From Pseudomonas sp. Irchel 3A7 (GTDB taxonomy: Bacteria; Pseudomonadota; Gammaproteobacteria; Pseudomonadales; Pseudomonadaceae): 64,000 nucleotides of DNA. This document shows positions 33,183-41,423 of this stretch, in pieces. Position 1 is the stretch's first letter; each line of letters begins with the position of its first letter. The notes under the pieces are model-generated. The model was not told where the DNA came from and made no database searches. It saw only the letters and a program-made list of their open reading frames with translations. The stretch covers positions 62,001 to 126,000 of the forward strand of contig NZ_FYED01000021.1 in NCBI RefSeq assembly GCF_900187565.1. Direction: 5' to 3'. The translations under genes and the position numbers were made by a program.

Positions 33183-33188
33183 ATTATA
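33183..33188 (-). promoter_or_regulatory. ppa: Probable ppa promoter -10 element
   Basis: On the minus strand the sequence CCTATAATCG contains a perfect TATAAT. It would place the start of transcription near 33176, about 56 bases before the ppa start. No good -35 hexamer is seen at 16-18 bases upstream. Confidence 0.5.
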
Positions 33189-33233
33189 GGCATATTCCTG
33201 GGTCGACGCCACGTACCAGAGAGGGTGTAGACC

Positions 33234-34046
33234 TTAGTCGTGTGCCTGATAGACAGGGTTCGTGGCCTGAAGTTGCCTCAGTCGGCCCAACGGATCTTGC
33301 CGGTAGAAAAGCTTCAGCTGCGCATACACCTGTGGATAAGCCTCGTGCAGCAAATCCGGGGCGCTGAAAAAATATTCGCTGGTGACGGCAAAGAACTCGG
33401 CGGGATTTTCGGCGGCATACGGATCGATGGCGGTTTCGGCGTCCGGATTGCGCTCCAGATGCCGGTCGAGGTCGTCGTAGGCCTCTTGCATGACCTTGGC
33501 CCACTCGCTGACGCGCATGTCGGCGTGCAGCGGCGGCAAGCCGTTGGCGTTGCCGTTGAGCATGTCGAGTTTGTGTGCCAGCTCGTGGATCACCAGGTTG
33601 TAACCTTCCCAGCCGCCGCTGGCCATGACGCCGGGCCACGCGAGGATAACCGGCCCTTGCTGCCAGGCTTCGCCGCTGTGTTCGCCGTCCCATTCGTGCT
33701 CGACACCGCTGGCGTCACGATGACGCTGAGGGCTGAGAAAGTCGTCGGGGTAGAGAATGATTTCGTGAAAACCCTGATACCAGTTCAGATCGCCCAGGTG
33801 CAGCAGCGGCAGTTGGGCCTGGGCGGCAAGCAGCAGGCGTTGCTCCTGATGCAGTTCGACACCGGGCAACGCGGTCAGATGTTTGTCTTGCAGGAATAGC
33901 ACGCAGGCTTCGCGCAGCCACTGGTCTTCGGCGGCGCTGATGCCGTCAAGAAAACTCAGGTGATGGCGCACCCGTTGCCACATATCGTCGGCAATCGGGT
34001 GCCGGGCCAGGATGCGCCGGCGACGCCAGGCGCTCAGGGACCACAT
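33234..34046 (-). CDS. mtfA: MtfA-like zinc-dependent peptidase
   Basis: This 270-residue protein belongs to the MtfA family (M90). E. coli MtfA binds the repressor Mlc and affects glucose uptake control. The zinc motif HELAHKLDMLNG gives His154-Glu155-xx-His158, and the third ligand is probably Glu217 in NPAEFFAV. The N-terminus (MWSLSAWRRRRILARHPIADDMWQ) matches the family. No signal peptide is present, so it acts in the cytoplasm. Pseudomonas has no obvious Mlc partner, so its target here is unknown. It is separated by six bases from the downstream end of the DedA gene. Confidence 0.93.
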   Translation of the reverse strand: MWSLSAWRRRRILARHPIADDMWQRVRHHLSFLDGISAAEDQWLREACVLFLQDKHLTALPGVELHQEQRLLLAAQAQLPLLHLGDLNWYQGFHEIILYPDDFLSPQRHRDASGVEHEWDGEHSGEAWQQGPVILAWPGVMASGGWEGYNLVIHELAHKLDMLNGNANGLPPLHADMRVSEWAKVMQEAYDDLDRHLERNPDAETAIDPYAAENPAEFFAVTSEYFFSAPDLLHEAYPQVYAQLKLFYRQDPLGRLRQLQATNPVYQAHD

Positions 34047-34052
34047 CGTGAA

Positions 34053-34709
34053 TCAGCGCGGATGGGCTTTTGACGCAGCGTTGCCGAAGCGGCTGCGGAT
34101 CACGCCGATGATCATCGGCACCAGCGATAGCAGGATGATCCCGACCACCAGCAACGACAGGTTGGATTTGATAAACGGTACGTTACCGAAGAAAAAACCG
34201 AGGGTAACCAGGCCACCGACCCAAAGAATCGTGCCCAACACGCTGAAGGCGAAAAACCGTGGGTAAGGCATTTTGGCGACACCCGCGACGAATGGTGCAA
34301 AGGTGCGGATGATCGGCAGGAAACGCGCCAGGGTCACGGTTTTACCACCGTGCTTGTCATAGAAATCGTGGGTTTGTTGCAAGTAGTCGCGACGGAAGAT
34401 CTTCGAGTTCGGATTACTGAACAATCGCTCGCCGGCCGTTCGGCCGATGATGTAGTTGGTGCTGTCGCCGAGAATCGCCGCGAGCATCAGTAAACCGCCG
34501 AGCAGTACAGGGTCCATGCCGCCGCCGGCCGCTACGGCGCCAGCGATGAACAACAGCGAGTCGCCCGGCAGGAAGGGCATGACCACCAGGCCGGTTTCAC
34601 AAAAAATCACCATAAACAGAATGGCGTAGATCCATGGCCCGTAGTTGGTGACCAGCAAATCGAGGTAAACATCGAGATGCAGGACTAGATCGAGCGGGTT
34701 GAAATCCAT
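34053..34709 (-). CDS. DedA-family membrane protein
   Basis: This 218-residue inner-membrane protein has the DedA sequence signature: ETGLVVMPFLPGDSLLFIAGAVAA, then GDSTNYIIGR, and the conserved FVAGVAKMPYPRFF. DedA proteins are implicated in undecaprenyl-phosphate and lipid recycling and in membrane potential. Several membrane segments (about 20-40, 55-80, 140-160, 175-200) are visible. Start ATG at 34709 gives MDFNPLDLVLHLD; a GTG at 34718 is an alternative. The C-terminal tail is Arg/Lys-rich. A second DedA domain occurs in the fusion at 50711-52027. Confidence 0.93.
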   Translation of the reverse strand: MDFNPLDLVLHLDVYLDLLVTNYGPWIYAILFMVIFCETGLVVMPFLPGDSLLFIAGAVAAGGGMDPVLLGGLLMLAAILGDSTNYIIGRTAGERLFSNPNSKIFRRDYLQQTHDFYDKHGGKTVTLARFLPIIRTFAPFVAGVAKMPYPRFFAFSVLGTILWVGGLVTLGFFFGNVPFIKSNLSLLVVGIILLSLVPMIIGVIRSRFGNAASKAHPR

Positions 34710-34875
34710 GGAGGGCACCTGTGATGACGGCCCGACTCGGCAGGCCTGTGCGGATGACTGCGCGCAAGGCTACAGACGGGAGTAATTTTTCTTACAAGGA
34801 GGAAAGGTCGGCATTATACGATTTGGCAGGTGAAAAGCGCGTCGAGATTGTAGCGGGGGATTTCGAGGGGGGCGA

Positions 34876-34991
34876 CTGTAGGAGCAGCCGGCCGAGGCTC
34901 GATTGCTCGCGAAAATAACCAATGGTGCGACTGGGCATCTGATTTGACGCGTTATCGTCCACATTCATCGCGAACAGGCTTGCTCCTACAG
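34876..34991. repeat. Divergent REPIN (CTGTAGGAGC type)
   Basis: The left unit (34876-34913, CTGTAGGAGCAGCCGGCCGA...) and the right unit (34963-34991, ...GCTTGCTCCTACAG) are inverted relative to each other and carry the REP-type end GCTCCTACAG. Sequence is more diverged than in the other units. It lies in the DedA-to-acetyltransferase gap, which otherwise holds no gene. Confidence 0.7.
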
Positions 34992-35008
34992 TGTTATTAA
35001 TTGTCGCC

Positions 35009-35470
35009 CTACAGCTCGTCGCTGATAGGCAATATGTAGTTCTTGAACTCGGTGTCTTCCTTGAATCCGATGGATTCGTAGGTTTTCTGCGCGACTTCGT
35101 TGTTGCTGCTGGTGGAGACACGCATGCGCACGGCATTGGTGTCCTTGGCCATTTTCTTCGCGGTGCGAATCAAGTGGTCGGCCACCAATTGGCGACGGGC
35201 GTCTTCGGCGACGTAAATGTCGTTGAGGATCCACACGCGTTTTAGCGACAGCGAAGAAAAGCTTGGATAGAGCTGGCAAAAGCCCATCAGTTTGTTGTCG
35301 TCCTCATCGGACAGCGCCAGGTAGATCACCGACTCCTTGCGACGCAGGCGTTTCTCGAGAAACGCCCGGGACGAGTCCGGATACGGCAGGGAACCATAAA
35401 ACTCGCGATATTTGACGAACAACGGGGTCAGCAAATCCAGGTGTTCGAGGGTCGCTTGAATAATCCGCAT
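35009..35470 (-). CDS. GNAT-family N-acetyltransferase
   Basis: This 153-residue protein has the GNAT fold: IIQATLEHLDLLTPLFVKYREFYG at the N-terminus, then the acetyl-CoA-binding segment VWILNDIYVAEDARRQLVADHLIRTAKKMA and the C-terminal NNEVAQKTYESIGFKED. Substrate is unknown; the acidic C-terminus and length match the broad RimI-like group. The ATG at 35470 begins MRIIQATLEH. Upstream in-frame codons are Arg-rich and unlikely to be translated. Confidence 0.9.
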   Translation of the reverse strand: MRIIQATLEHLDLLTPLFVKYREFYGSLPYPDSSRAFLEKRLRRKESVIYLALSDEDDNKLMGFCQLYPSFSSLSLKRVWILNDIYVAEDARRQLVADHLIRTAKKMAKDTNAVRMRVSTSSNNEVAQKTYESIGFKEDTEFKNYILPISDEL

Positions 35471-35584
35471 GGTAGGTCTCGTCTTCAAGTGGCTGTCTTG
35501 CTTGCTTTGACGGCGACGGGAAACCCTGGCGGCCGTGCGTCGATCCTGCCTGAAACCGGAACGATAGTGCAATGCGGAAGCGGT

Positions 35585-36421
35585 TCAGGCATCCGGCGGA
35601 CCCAGCAGGAAATTTCCTTTCATGTCCGCTCCCGCGTCCGACTCCAGCGTCTGAATCTGCGCTTCGTCCTTCAGATTGACCCCTGAGAGCTGTCGTTTGC
35701 AGGCTTCGCGCATCAGATAAAGCAATCGGTGTGCCGCCATACCGTAACTCAAGCCTTCAAGGCGCACGTTGGAGATGCAGTTGCGGTAGGCATCCGTCAG
35801 GCCGACCTTTGGATTGTAGGTGAAATATAACCCCAGGCTGTCTGGCGAGCTGAGGCCAGGGCGTTCGCCGATCAGGATCACCGTCATTTTGGCACCCAGC
35901 AGCTCGCCGATTTCGTCGGCCACTGCGACACGACCCTGTTCCACCAGGACCACTGGCGCCACCGACCAGTTTTCATTGCGGATCTGTTCTTCCAGTCGCG
36001 CCAGCAATGGCAGCGTATGGCGGTGGACAGCCAATGCTGACAAACCATCGGCGACCACAATGACCAGATCGACACCCCCTGGATGGGCCGAGGCATAATC
36101 GCGTAACGCATGTGCCGACTCGGTGCTCAACTTTCGCCCCAGATCAGGGCGTTGCAAGTAACTGTTCCGGTCTATCGCCGCGCTATGCAATAAAACACTG
36201 TCATGCCCGCGTTCAGCCAATTGCGAGCGCAAAGTCCCATGATCGAATGGCAAATGCACCGCATCGCGCGCCTGGGCGTGAGCGTATTGGAAGTCCAGCT
36301 GTGCACGGGTGGGCATGCTGGTGCCGGTACGGCCCAAGGCAATCCGCGCCGGGGTCAGGCGCCTCAGTTCCAGCCATGGGTTGTGCGGATCGAAGGGTAG
36401 TTTTTCCATATCAACACTCAT
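35585..36421 (-). CDS. eutC: Ethanolamine ammonia-lyase small subunit
   Basis: EutC (278 residues) is the small subunit of adenosylcobalamin-dependent ethanolamine ammonia-lyase, which splits ethanolamine into acetaldehyde and ammonia. The sequence DLVIVVADGLSALAVHRHTLPLL and the later IGERPGLSSPDSLGLYFTYNP and RNCISNVRLEGLSYGMAAHRLLYLM are characteristic. The start ATG at 36421 overlaps the eutB stop by four bases. It is the last gene of the set. No microcompartment shell genes are present, so acetaldehyde would be handled directly by ExaC. Confidence 0.97.
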   Translation of the reverse strand: MSVDMEKLPFDPHNPWLELRRLTPARIALGRTGTSMPTRAQLDFQYAHAQARDAVHLPFDHGTLRSQLAERGHDSVLLHSAAIDRNSYLQRPDLGRKLSTESAHALRDYASAHPGGVDLVIVVADGLSALAVHRHTLPLLARLEEQIRNENWSVAPVVLVEQGRVAVADEIGELLGAKMTVILIGERPGLSSPDSLGLYFTYNPKVGLTDAYRNCISNVRLEGLSYGMAAHRLLYLMREACKRQLSGVNLKDEAQIQTLESDAGADMKGNFLLGPPDA

Positions 36422-37812
36422 CCCAATTGCGCCAGGGCCTGGCGAAAGGCCGGTGGCAGGCTGTTGCCGAAGAGAACCTTGCCGTCCGCCTGGGTAAAGA
36501 TGCCCATTTTTGCCAGCCACTGTTCGAATTCCGGTGCCGGCTTGAGCCCCAGCGTCTGCCGGGCATAGAGCGCATCGTGGAACGAAGTGGTCTGGTAGTT
36601 GAGCATGATGTCGTCGGAGCCGGGAATGCCCATGATGAAGTTGATCCCGGCCACGCTCAGCAGGGTCAGCAAGGTGTCCATGTCGTCCTGGTCGGCCTCG
36701 GCATGGTTGGTGTAACAGATGTCGCAGCCCATCGGCACGCCCAGCAGCTTGCCGCAAAAGTGGTCTTCGAGGCCGGCGCGAATGATCTGTTTGCCGTTGT
36801 AGAGGTATTCCGGTCCGATGAAGCCTACGACGGTGTTCACCAGGAATGGGTTGAAATGTCGCGCGACGGCGTAGGCCCGGGTTTCGCAGGTCTGTTGGTC
36901 GACGCCATGGTGGGCATTGGCCGATAGAGCGCTTCCCTGGCCGGTTTCGAAGTACATCAGGTTCTGTCCGAGTGTGCCGCGATTGAGGCTCAATCCGGCG
37001 TCGTATCCCTCTTTGAGTACGTTCAGATTGATACCGAAGCTGGCGTTGGCCGCCTCGGTGCCGGCGATCGACTGGAACACCAGGTCCAGTGGCACACCGC
37101 GATTGACCGCTTCAATCGAGGTGGTGACATGGGTCAGCACGCAAGCCTGGGTCGGAATCTCGTAGCGCTGGATGATCGCGTCGAGCATTTCCAGCATGGC
37201 GCAGATCGACGCGATGCTGTCGGTGGCCGGATTGATACCGATCATGGCATCGCCGTTACCGTGCAGCAGGCCGTCGAGAATGCTTGCGGCGATACCGGCC
37301 GGTTCGTCGGTGGGGTGGTTGGGTTGCAGGCGGGTGGACAGGCGGCCGCGCAGGCCGAGGGTGCCGCGAAACTGCGTGACCACACGAACTTTCTGCGCCA
37401 CCAGGACCAGATCCTGCACGCGCATGATTTTCGACACGGCGGCCACCATTTCCGGGGTCAGACCGGGGGCGAGCGCGCGCAGGACCTGCTCGTCGGCGGC
37501 ATCGCTCAACAGCCAGTCGCGAAACCCGCCGACCGTGAGGTGACTGACGACCGCGAAGGCCTGCTTGTCGTGGGTGTCGATGATCAGGCGAGTGACTTCA
37601 TCGGCTTCATAGGGAATCAGTGCTTCCTGCAGGAAATAGCTCAGGGGAATGTCAGCCAAGGCCATTTGTGCAGCGACGCGCTCGCCATCGTTAAGGGCGG
37701 CGACACCGGCCAGAAAATCCCCGGAACGCGCCGGGCTGGCCTTGGCCATCACTTCCTTGAGGCTGTCGAAGCGATAGGTCTGGGCGCCGACGGAATGGGC
37801 AAATACGGCCAC
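36418..37812 (-). CDS. eutB: Ethanolamine ammonia-lyase large subunit
   Basis: EutB (464 residues) carries the active site as an alpha8beta8-barrel protein binding adenosylcobalamin with EutC. The start is taken as GTG at 37812 (MAVFAHSVGAQTYRFDSLKEVMAKASPARSGD), with an AGGAGGA ribosome-binding site a few bases before it. An upstream ATG at 37830 would put the ribosome-binding site inside the coding region. Typical sequences include QPNHPTDEPAGIAASILDG, GDAMIGINPATDS, and IPTQACVLTHVTTSIEA. The B12 demand fits the btuF and btuB genes elsewhere in the window. Confidence 0.97.
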   Translation of the reverse strand: MAVFAHSVGAQTYRFDSLKEVMAKASPARSGDFLAGVAALNDGERVAAQMALADIPLSYFLQEALIPYEADEVTRLIIDTHDKQAFAVVSHLTVGGFRDWLLSDAADEQVLRALAPGLTPEMVAAVSKIMRVQDLVLVAQKVRVVTQFRGTLGLRGRLSTRLQPNHPTDEPAGIAASILDGLLHGNGDAMIGINPATDSIASICAMLEMLDAIIQRYEIPTQACVLTHVTTSIEAVNRGVPLDLVFQSIAGTEAANASFGINLNVLKEGYDAGLSLNRGTLGQNLMYFETGQGSALSANAHHGVDQQTCETRAYAVARHFNPFLVNTVVGFIGPEYLYNGKQIIRAGLEDHFCGKLLGVPMGCDICYTNHAEADQDDMDTLLTLLSVAGINFIMGIPGSDDIMLNYQTTSFHDALYARQTLGLKPAPEFEQWLAKMGIFTQADGKVLFGNSLPPAFRQALAQLG

Positions 37813-37859
37813 GCTGTCCTCCTGAATCAATCAATGATTTAAATACGTCGCTGAACCCA

Positions 37860-37950
37860 TGTGGGAGCGAGCCTGCTCGCGAATTCAGTATTTCATTCAA
37901 TACAGGTGTTGAATGTCAGTCCGTTTTCGCGAGCAGGCTCGCTCCCACAT
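37860..37950. repeat. REPIN (two inverted REP palindromes)
   Basis: Forward REP at 37861-37883 and reverse REP at 37925-37950, with the same AATGTCAGT-like spacer ending as other copies. It lies between eat and eutB, so if they are cotranscribed it is transcribed inside the operon. Confidence 0.9.
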
Positions 37951-37970
37951 GGGGGCTGCGTGCACTTCAA

Positions 37971-38003
37971 TAAAGCAGGCGCCAGGCTTTCGGCCCGGCG
38001 CCG
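37971..38003 (-). terminator. Possible weak terminator after eat
   Basis: On the minus strand GGCGCC ... GGC, a short loop, GCC ... GGCGCC forms a GC-rich hairpin (arms at 37978-37983 and 37997-38002) followed by TGCTTTATT. The T-run is short. Together with the REPIN beyond it, this may reduce read-through from eat into eutB. Confidence 0.4.
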
Positions 38004-38010
38004 GTGCAAC

Positions 38011-39381
38011 TCATGCACCTTCGAGCATAGCGTCCGCTGGCGCCTCGGAGCGTTGCCGGGCGGTTAATTGGAAATACAGGTAACCGGCGACCATGAAACC
38101 GAGGAAGATCAGGCCGATCAAGGTGTTGAACCAGGCCATCGCCACCAGGCACACCAAGGCCAGAAACAGCGCGATCCCCGGCACGATCGGATAGCCCGGG
38201 GCGCGGAAGGTGCGTTCCAGGTTCGGCTCGGTCTTACGCAGCTTGAACAGGCTCAGCATACTGATGATGTACATCACGATGGCGCCGAACACCGACATGG
38301 TGATCATCGCTGCGGTCAGGCTCATGCCTTGCAGGTTGATCAGGCCATCGCTGTAGATCGCCGCGATGCCAATTACGCCACCCGCCAGAATGGCCCGGTG
38401 CGGGGTCTGGAAACGCGAGAGTTTTGCCAGGCCGCGCGGCAGGTAACCGGCGCGGGCCAGGGCGAAGAACTGTCGTGAATAGCCCAGGATGATCCCGTGG
38501 AAACTGGCCACCAGGCCGAACAGGCCGATCCAGACCAGCATGTGCATCCAGGTCGAATTGTCACCCACGACCGATTTCATGGCCTGGGGCAGCGGGTCGT
38601 TGATGTTGGAGAGCTGACGCCAGTCGCCCACGCCGCCGGCCATCACCATCACGCCAATGGCCAGAAACACCAGGGTCAGAATGCCGCTGACATAGGCCTT
38701 GGGAATCGTACGTTTCGGGTCCTTGGCTTCTTCCGCCGCCATGGCCGCGCCTTCAATGGCGAGAAAGAACCAGATCGCGAAGGGAATGGCGGCGAAAATA
38801 CCGGGAATAGAGCCCATCGTGAATTCGTTGGAACCTGACCAACCGTTGAGTACGAAATTACTGAAGCTGAAGCCCGGCGCCACCACACCCATGAACACCA
38901 GCAGTTCGGCGACCGCCAGCACGGTGACCACCAGTTCGAAGGTGGCAGCGATGCTGACCCCCAGAATATTGAGGGTCATGAACACGAAATAGGCGCCTAC
39001 CGCAGCGATTTTCGGGTCCAGTTCCGGGTATTGCACGTTGAGGTAGGCGCCGATGGCCATGGCGATTGCCGGTGGCGCAAAGACAAATTCGATCAGTGTG
39101 GCGATGCCGGCGATCAATCCACCTTTCTCGCCAAAGGCCCGCCGACTGTAGGCAAAGGGCCCGCCAGCGTGGGGAATGGCAGTGGTCAATTCGGTGAAAC
39201 TGAAGATGAAACAGGTGTACATCGTCGCCACCATCAAGGCGGTGACAAGGAAACCCAGGGTCCCTGCGGTGCCCCAGCCGTAACTCCAGCCAAAGTATTC
39301 GCCGGAAATCACCAGGCCGACGGCAATGCCCCATAAATGCAGGGTGCCGAGGGTGGGTTTGAGCTGTGTGGTAGTTGTCAT
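38011..39381 (-). CDS. eat: Ethanolamine permease Eat
   Basis: This 456-residue APC-family transporter has about 12 membrane segments. It begins MTTTTQLKPTLGTLHLWGIAVGLVISGEYFGWSYGWG, with the helix-1 glycine-rich motif, and contains the conserved loop EGAAMAAEEAKDPKRTIPKAY. Neighbouring eutB, eutC, exaC and eatR identify the substrate as ethanolamine. A sigma-54 promoter element is found about 75-90 bases upstream of the start. Confidence 0.95.
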   Translation of the reverse strand: MTTTTQLKPTLGTLHLWGIAVGLVISGEYFGWSYGWGTAGTLGFLVTALMVATMYTCFIFSFTELTTAIPHAGGPFAYSRRAFGEKGGLIAGIATLIEFVFAPPAIAMAIGAYLNVQYPELDPKIAAVGAYFVFMTLNILGVSIAATFELVVTVLAVAELLVFMGVVAPGFSFSNFVLNGWSGSNEFTMGSIPGIFAAIPFAIWFFLAIEGAAMAAEEAKDPKRTIPKAYVSGILTLVFLAIGVMVMAGGVGDWRQLSNINDPLPQAMKSVVGDNSTWMHMLVWIGLFGLVASFHGIILGYSRQFFALARAGYLPRGLAKLSRFQTPHRAILAGGVIGIAAIYSDGLINLQGMSLTAAMITMSVFGAIVMYIISMLSLFKLRKTEPNLERTFRAPGYPIVPGIALFLALVCLVAMAWFNTLIGLIFLGFMVAGYLYFQLTARQRSEAPADAMLEGA

Positions 39382-39454
39382 AAGTCCTCGCTGTCTTTTT
39401 TATTGTTCGATCTTTTGGACTTTCGGGAACTGCATTTGCGTTTGATGCGGGTAC

Positions 39455-39469
39455 GCAAAGCCCGTGCCA
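39455..39469 (-). promoter_or_regulatory. Sigma-54 promoter upstream of eat
   Basis: On the minus strand TGGCACGGGCTTTGC matches the -24/-12 consensus (GG at -24, GC at -12, ten bases between). It lies 74 bases upstream of the eat start. Activation by EatR and RpoN is expected from P. aeruginosa. Confidence 0.8.
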
Positions 39470-39507
39470 GAGCGGCCAGGCGATGTTGGGTGTGTCATTG
39501 AGGATAC

Positions 39508-39560
39508 CTTCGCGAGCAGGGGGCGCGGTGTGAATGTGGGAGCGAGCCTGCTCGCGAAAG
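39508..39560. repeat. REPIN with a truncated half
   Basis: The left unit stops after CCTTCGCGAGCAGG (39508-39520), losing its distal arm, while the right unit (39534-39559) is complete. It lies upstream of the eat sigma-54 site and downstream of exaC. Confidence 0.75.
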
Positions 39561-39602
39561 CGATGTGAGGGGCGATGCAAAAATATGCATCGCCCCCGGT
39601 AT

Positions 39603-41123
39603 TTAGAAGAAGCCCAGCGGATTGATGTCGTAGCTCACCAGCAGGTTTTTGGTCTGCTGATAGTGATCGAGCATCATTTTGTGGGTTTCACGGCCGACAC
39701 CGGACTTTTTGTAACCGCCGAACGCGGCATGCGCCGGGTACAGGTGGTAGCAGTTGGTCCACACACGACCGGCCTTGATGGCGCGGCCCATGCGGTAGGC
39801 GCGGTTGATGTCGCGGGTCCAGAGGCCGGCACCCAGGCCGAACTCGGTGTCGTTGGCGATGGCCAGGGCTTCGGCTTCGTCCTTGAAGGTGGTGATGCTC
39901 ACCACCGGGCCAAAGATCTCTTCCTGGAACACGCGCATTTTGTTGGTGCCCTTGAGCAAGGTCGGCTGGATGTAATACCCGCTTGCCAGATTGCCTTCGA
40001 GTTTTTCCACCTTGCCGCCGGTCAGCAGCTCGGCGCCTTCGCCCTTGGCGATTTCCAGGTACGAAAGGATTTTGTCGAATTGCTGCTCGGATGCCTGGGC
40101 GCCGACCATGGTGTCAGTGTCCAGCGGGTCGCCGCGCTTGATCGACAGGACTTTTTTCATCACCTCTATCATGAAGTCGTCGTAGATCGATTCCTGCACC
40201 AATGCGCGGGAAGGGCAGGTGCAGACTTCGCCCTGGTTGAAGAATGCCAGCACCAGGCCTTCCGCGGCTTTTTCGATGAAGGACGGTTCGGCTTGCATGA
40301 TGTCTTCAAAGAAAATGTTCGGCGATTTGCCACCCAGCTCCACGGTGGACGGAATGATGTTTTCGGCCGCGCATTTCATGATGTGCGAGCCAACCGGGGT
40401 CGAGCCGGTAAAGGCGATTTTGGCGATGCGCTTGCTGGTGGCCAGGGCTTCGCCGGCTTCTTTACCGAAGCCTTGCACGATGTTCAGCACGCCAGGTGGC
40501 AGCAGGTCGCCGATCAGTTCGACCAGGACGGTAATGCCCAGCGGGGTTTGCTCGGCAGGCTTGAGCACCACGCAGTTACCGGCAGCCAGGGCCGGGGCAA
40601 GTTTCCAGGCGGCCATCAGGATCGGGAAGTTCCACGGGATGATCTGCCCGACCACGCCCAGCGGTTCATGGATGTGATAGGCCACGGTGTTGCCGTCGAT
40701 TTCGGCAGCGCTGCCTTCCTGGGCGCGGATGCAACCGGCGAAGTAGCGGAAGTGGTCGGCGGCCAGCGGGATATCGGCGTTGAGGGTTTCCCGCACGGCT
40801 TTGCCGTTGTCCCAGGATTCGGTGATTGCCAGCAGTTCGAGGTTTTCTTCGATGCGGTCGGCGATTTTCAGCAGCACCAGCGAGCGAGCCTGGGCGGACG
40901 TGGCGCCCCAGGCATCGGCCGCCGCGTGGGCAGCGTCCAGGGCCTTGTCGATGTCTTCGGCCGTGGAACGGGGGAATTCGGCAATCGGTTGGCCATTCAC
41001 TGGCGAGGTATTGGTGAAGTACTGACCTTTGACAGGCGCGACGAACTCGCCGCCGATGTAGTTACCGTACTTGCTCTTGAACGAAACGATAGCGCCTTCA
41101 GTACCGGGGTGAGCGTAACGCAT
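39603..41123 (-). CDS. exaC: NAD-dependent acetaldehyde dehydrogenase (ExaC-type)
   Basis: This 506-residue aldehyde dehydrogenase has EPLGVVGQIIPWNFPILMAAWKLAPALAAGN, the catalytic Glu in VELGGKSPN and the catalytic Cys in FFNQGEVCTCPSR. It oxidises the acetaldehyde made by EutBC to acetate. The ATG at 41123 begins MRYAHPGTEGAIVSFKSKYGNYIGG, as in ExaC homologues. A sigma-54 element lies 66-80 bases upstream and the divergent eatR gene begins 300 bases away. The 479-base gap to eat and its separate sigma-54 site suggest that exaC and eat are separate units. Confidence 0.96.
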   Translation of the reverse strand: MRYAHPGTEGAIVSFKSKYGNYIGGEFVAPVKGQYFTNTSPVNGQPIAEFPRSTAEDIDKALDAAHAAADAWGATSAQARSLVLLKIADRIEENLELLAITESWDNGKAVRETLNADIPLAADHFRYFAGCIRAQEGSAAEIDGNTVAYHIHEPLGVVGQIIPWNFPILMAAWKLAPALAAGNCVVLKPAEQTPLGITVLVELIGDLLPPGVLNIVQGFGKEAGEALATSKRIAKIAFTGSTPVGSHIMKCAAENIIPSTVELGGKSPNIFFEDIMQAEPSFIEKAAEGLVLAFFNQGEVCTCPSRALVQESIYDDFMIEVMKKVLSIKRGDPLDTDTMVGAQASEQQFDKILSYLEIAKGEGAELLTGGKVEKLEGNLASGYYIQPTLLKGTNKMRVFQEEIFGPVVSITTFKDEAEALAIANDTEFGLGAGLWTRDINRAYRMGRAIKAGRVWTNCYHLYPAHAAFGGYKKSGVGRETHKMMLDHYQQTKNLLVSYDINPLGFF

Positions 41124-41188
41124 GATGGTTCTCTCCTTGCTTTTGTGCTTATAGGGAGTCGCGCATGTGCGCTTGCTATAAGCGTAGA

Positions 41189-41203
41189 GCAAAGGCTGGG
41201 CCA
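41189..41203 (-). promoter_or_regulatory. Sigma-54 promoter upstream of exaC
   Basis: On the minus strand TGGCCCAGCCTTTGC has GG and GC spaced by ten bases, as in -24/-12 promoters, with one departure from TGGCAC. It lies 66 bases upstream of the exaC start. Confidence 0.75.
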
Positions 41204-41277
41204 TCGCCCTGCAGGTCAGGCAAATCAAGGCCTTGCGTTATTTTTGTCAGACGGGCGGGCTGCGACTGTGACGCTTT

Positions 41278-41306
41278 CGGTACAGGCCCCGTGACACTTT
41301 GTACCG
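41278..41306. promoter_or_regulatory. Candidate EatR upstream activator site
   Basis: CGGTACA (41278-41284) and TGTACCG (41300-41306) are perfect inverted arms with 15 bases between. The site is about 75 bases upstream of the exaC sigma-54 element, the usual distance for an enhancer-binding protein, and it also lies between exaC and eatR. Repeats of GTGAC occur inside and beside it. The rest of the 41124-41423 gap shows no gene. Confidence 0.5.
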
Positions 41307-41423
41307 TTCATGGCACAGGCTGTGACTACCCGGTCTTGCCAGCATTGCATTGCAGGCTAGGCTGGAGGATGCTCGGCATCACCTCATGCACGGGTCGCCG
41401 AGCCCCGGGGAGAACAATAAGAA

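Noticed and set aside
37813..37830. ATG at 37830 as start of eutB
   Set aside because: It would put the AGGAGGA ribosome-binding site inside the gene; the GTG at 37812 gives the usual N-terminus of the family.
39534..41294. 586-residue plus-strand frame opposite exaC
   Set aside because: It is antisense to a clear aldehyde dehydrogenase and arises from high GC at third codon positions. Its translation is rich in His, Gln, Arg and Val, and there is no domain.
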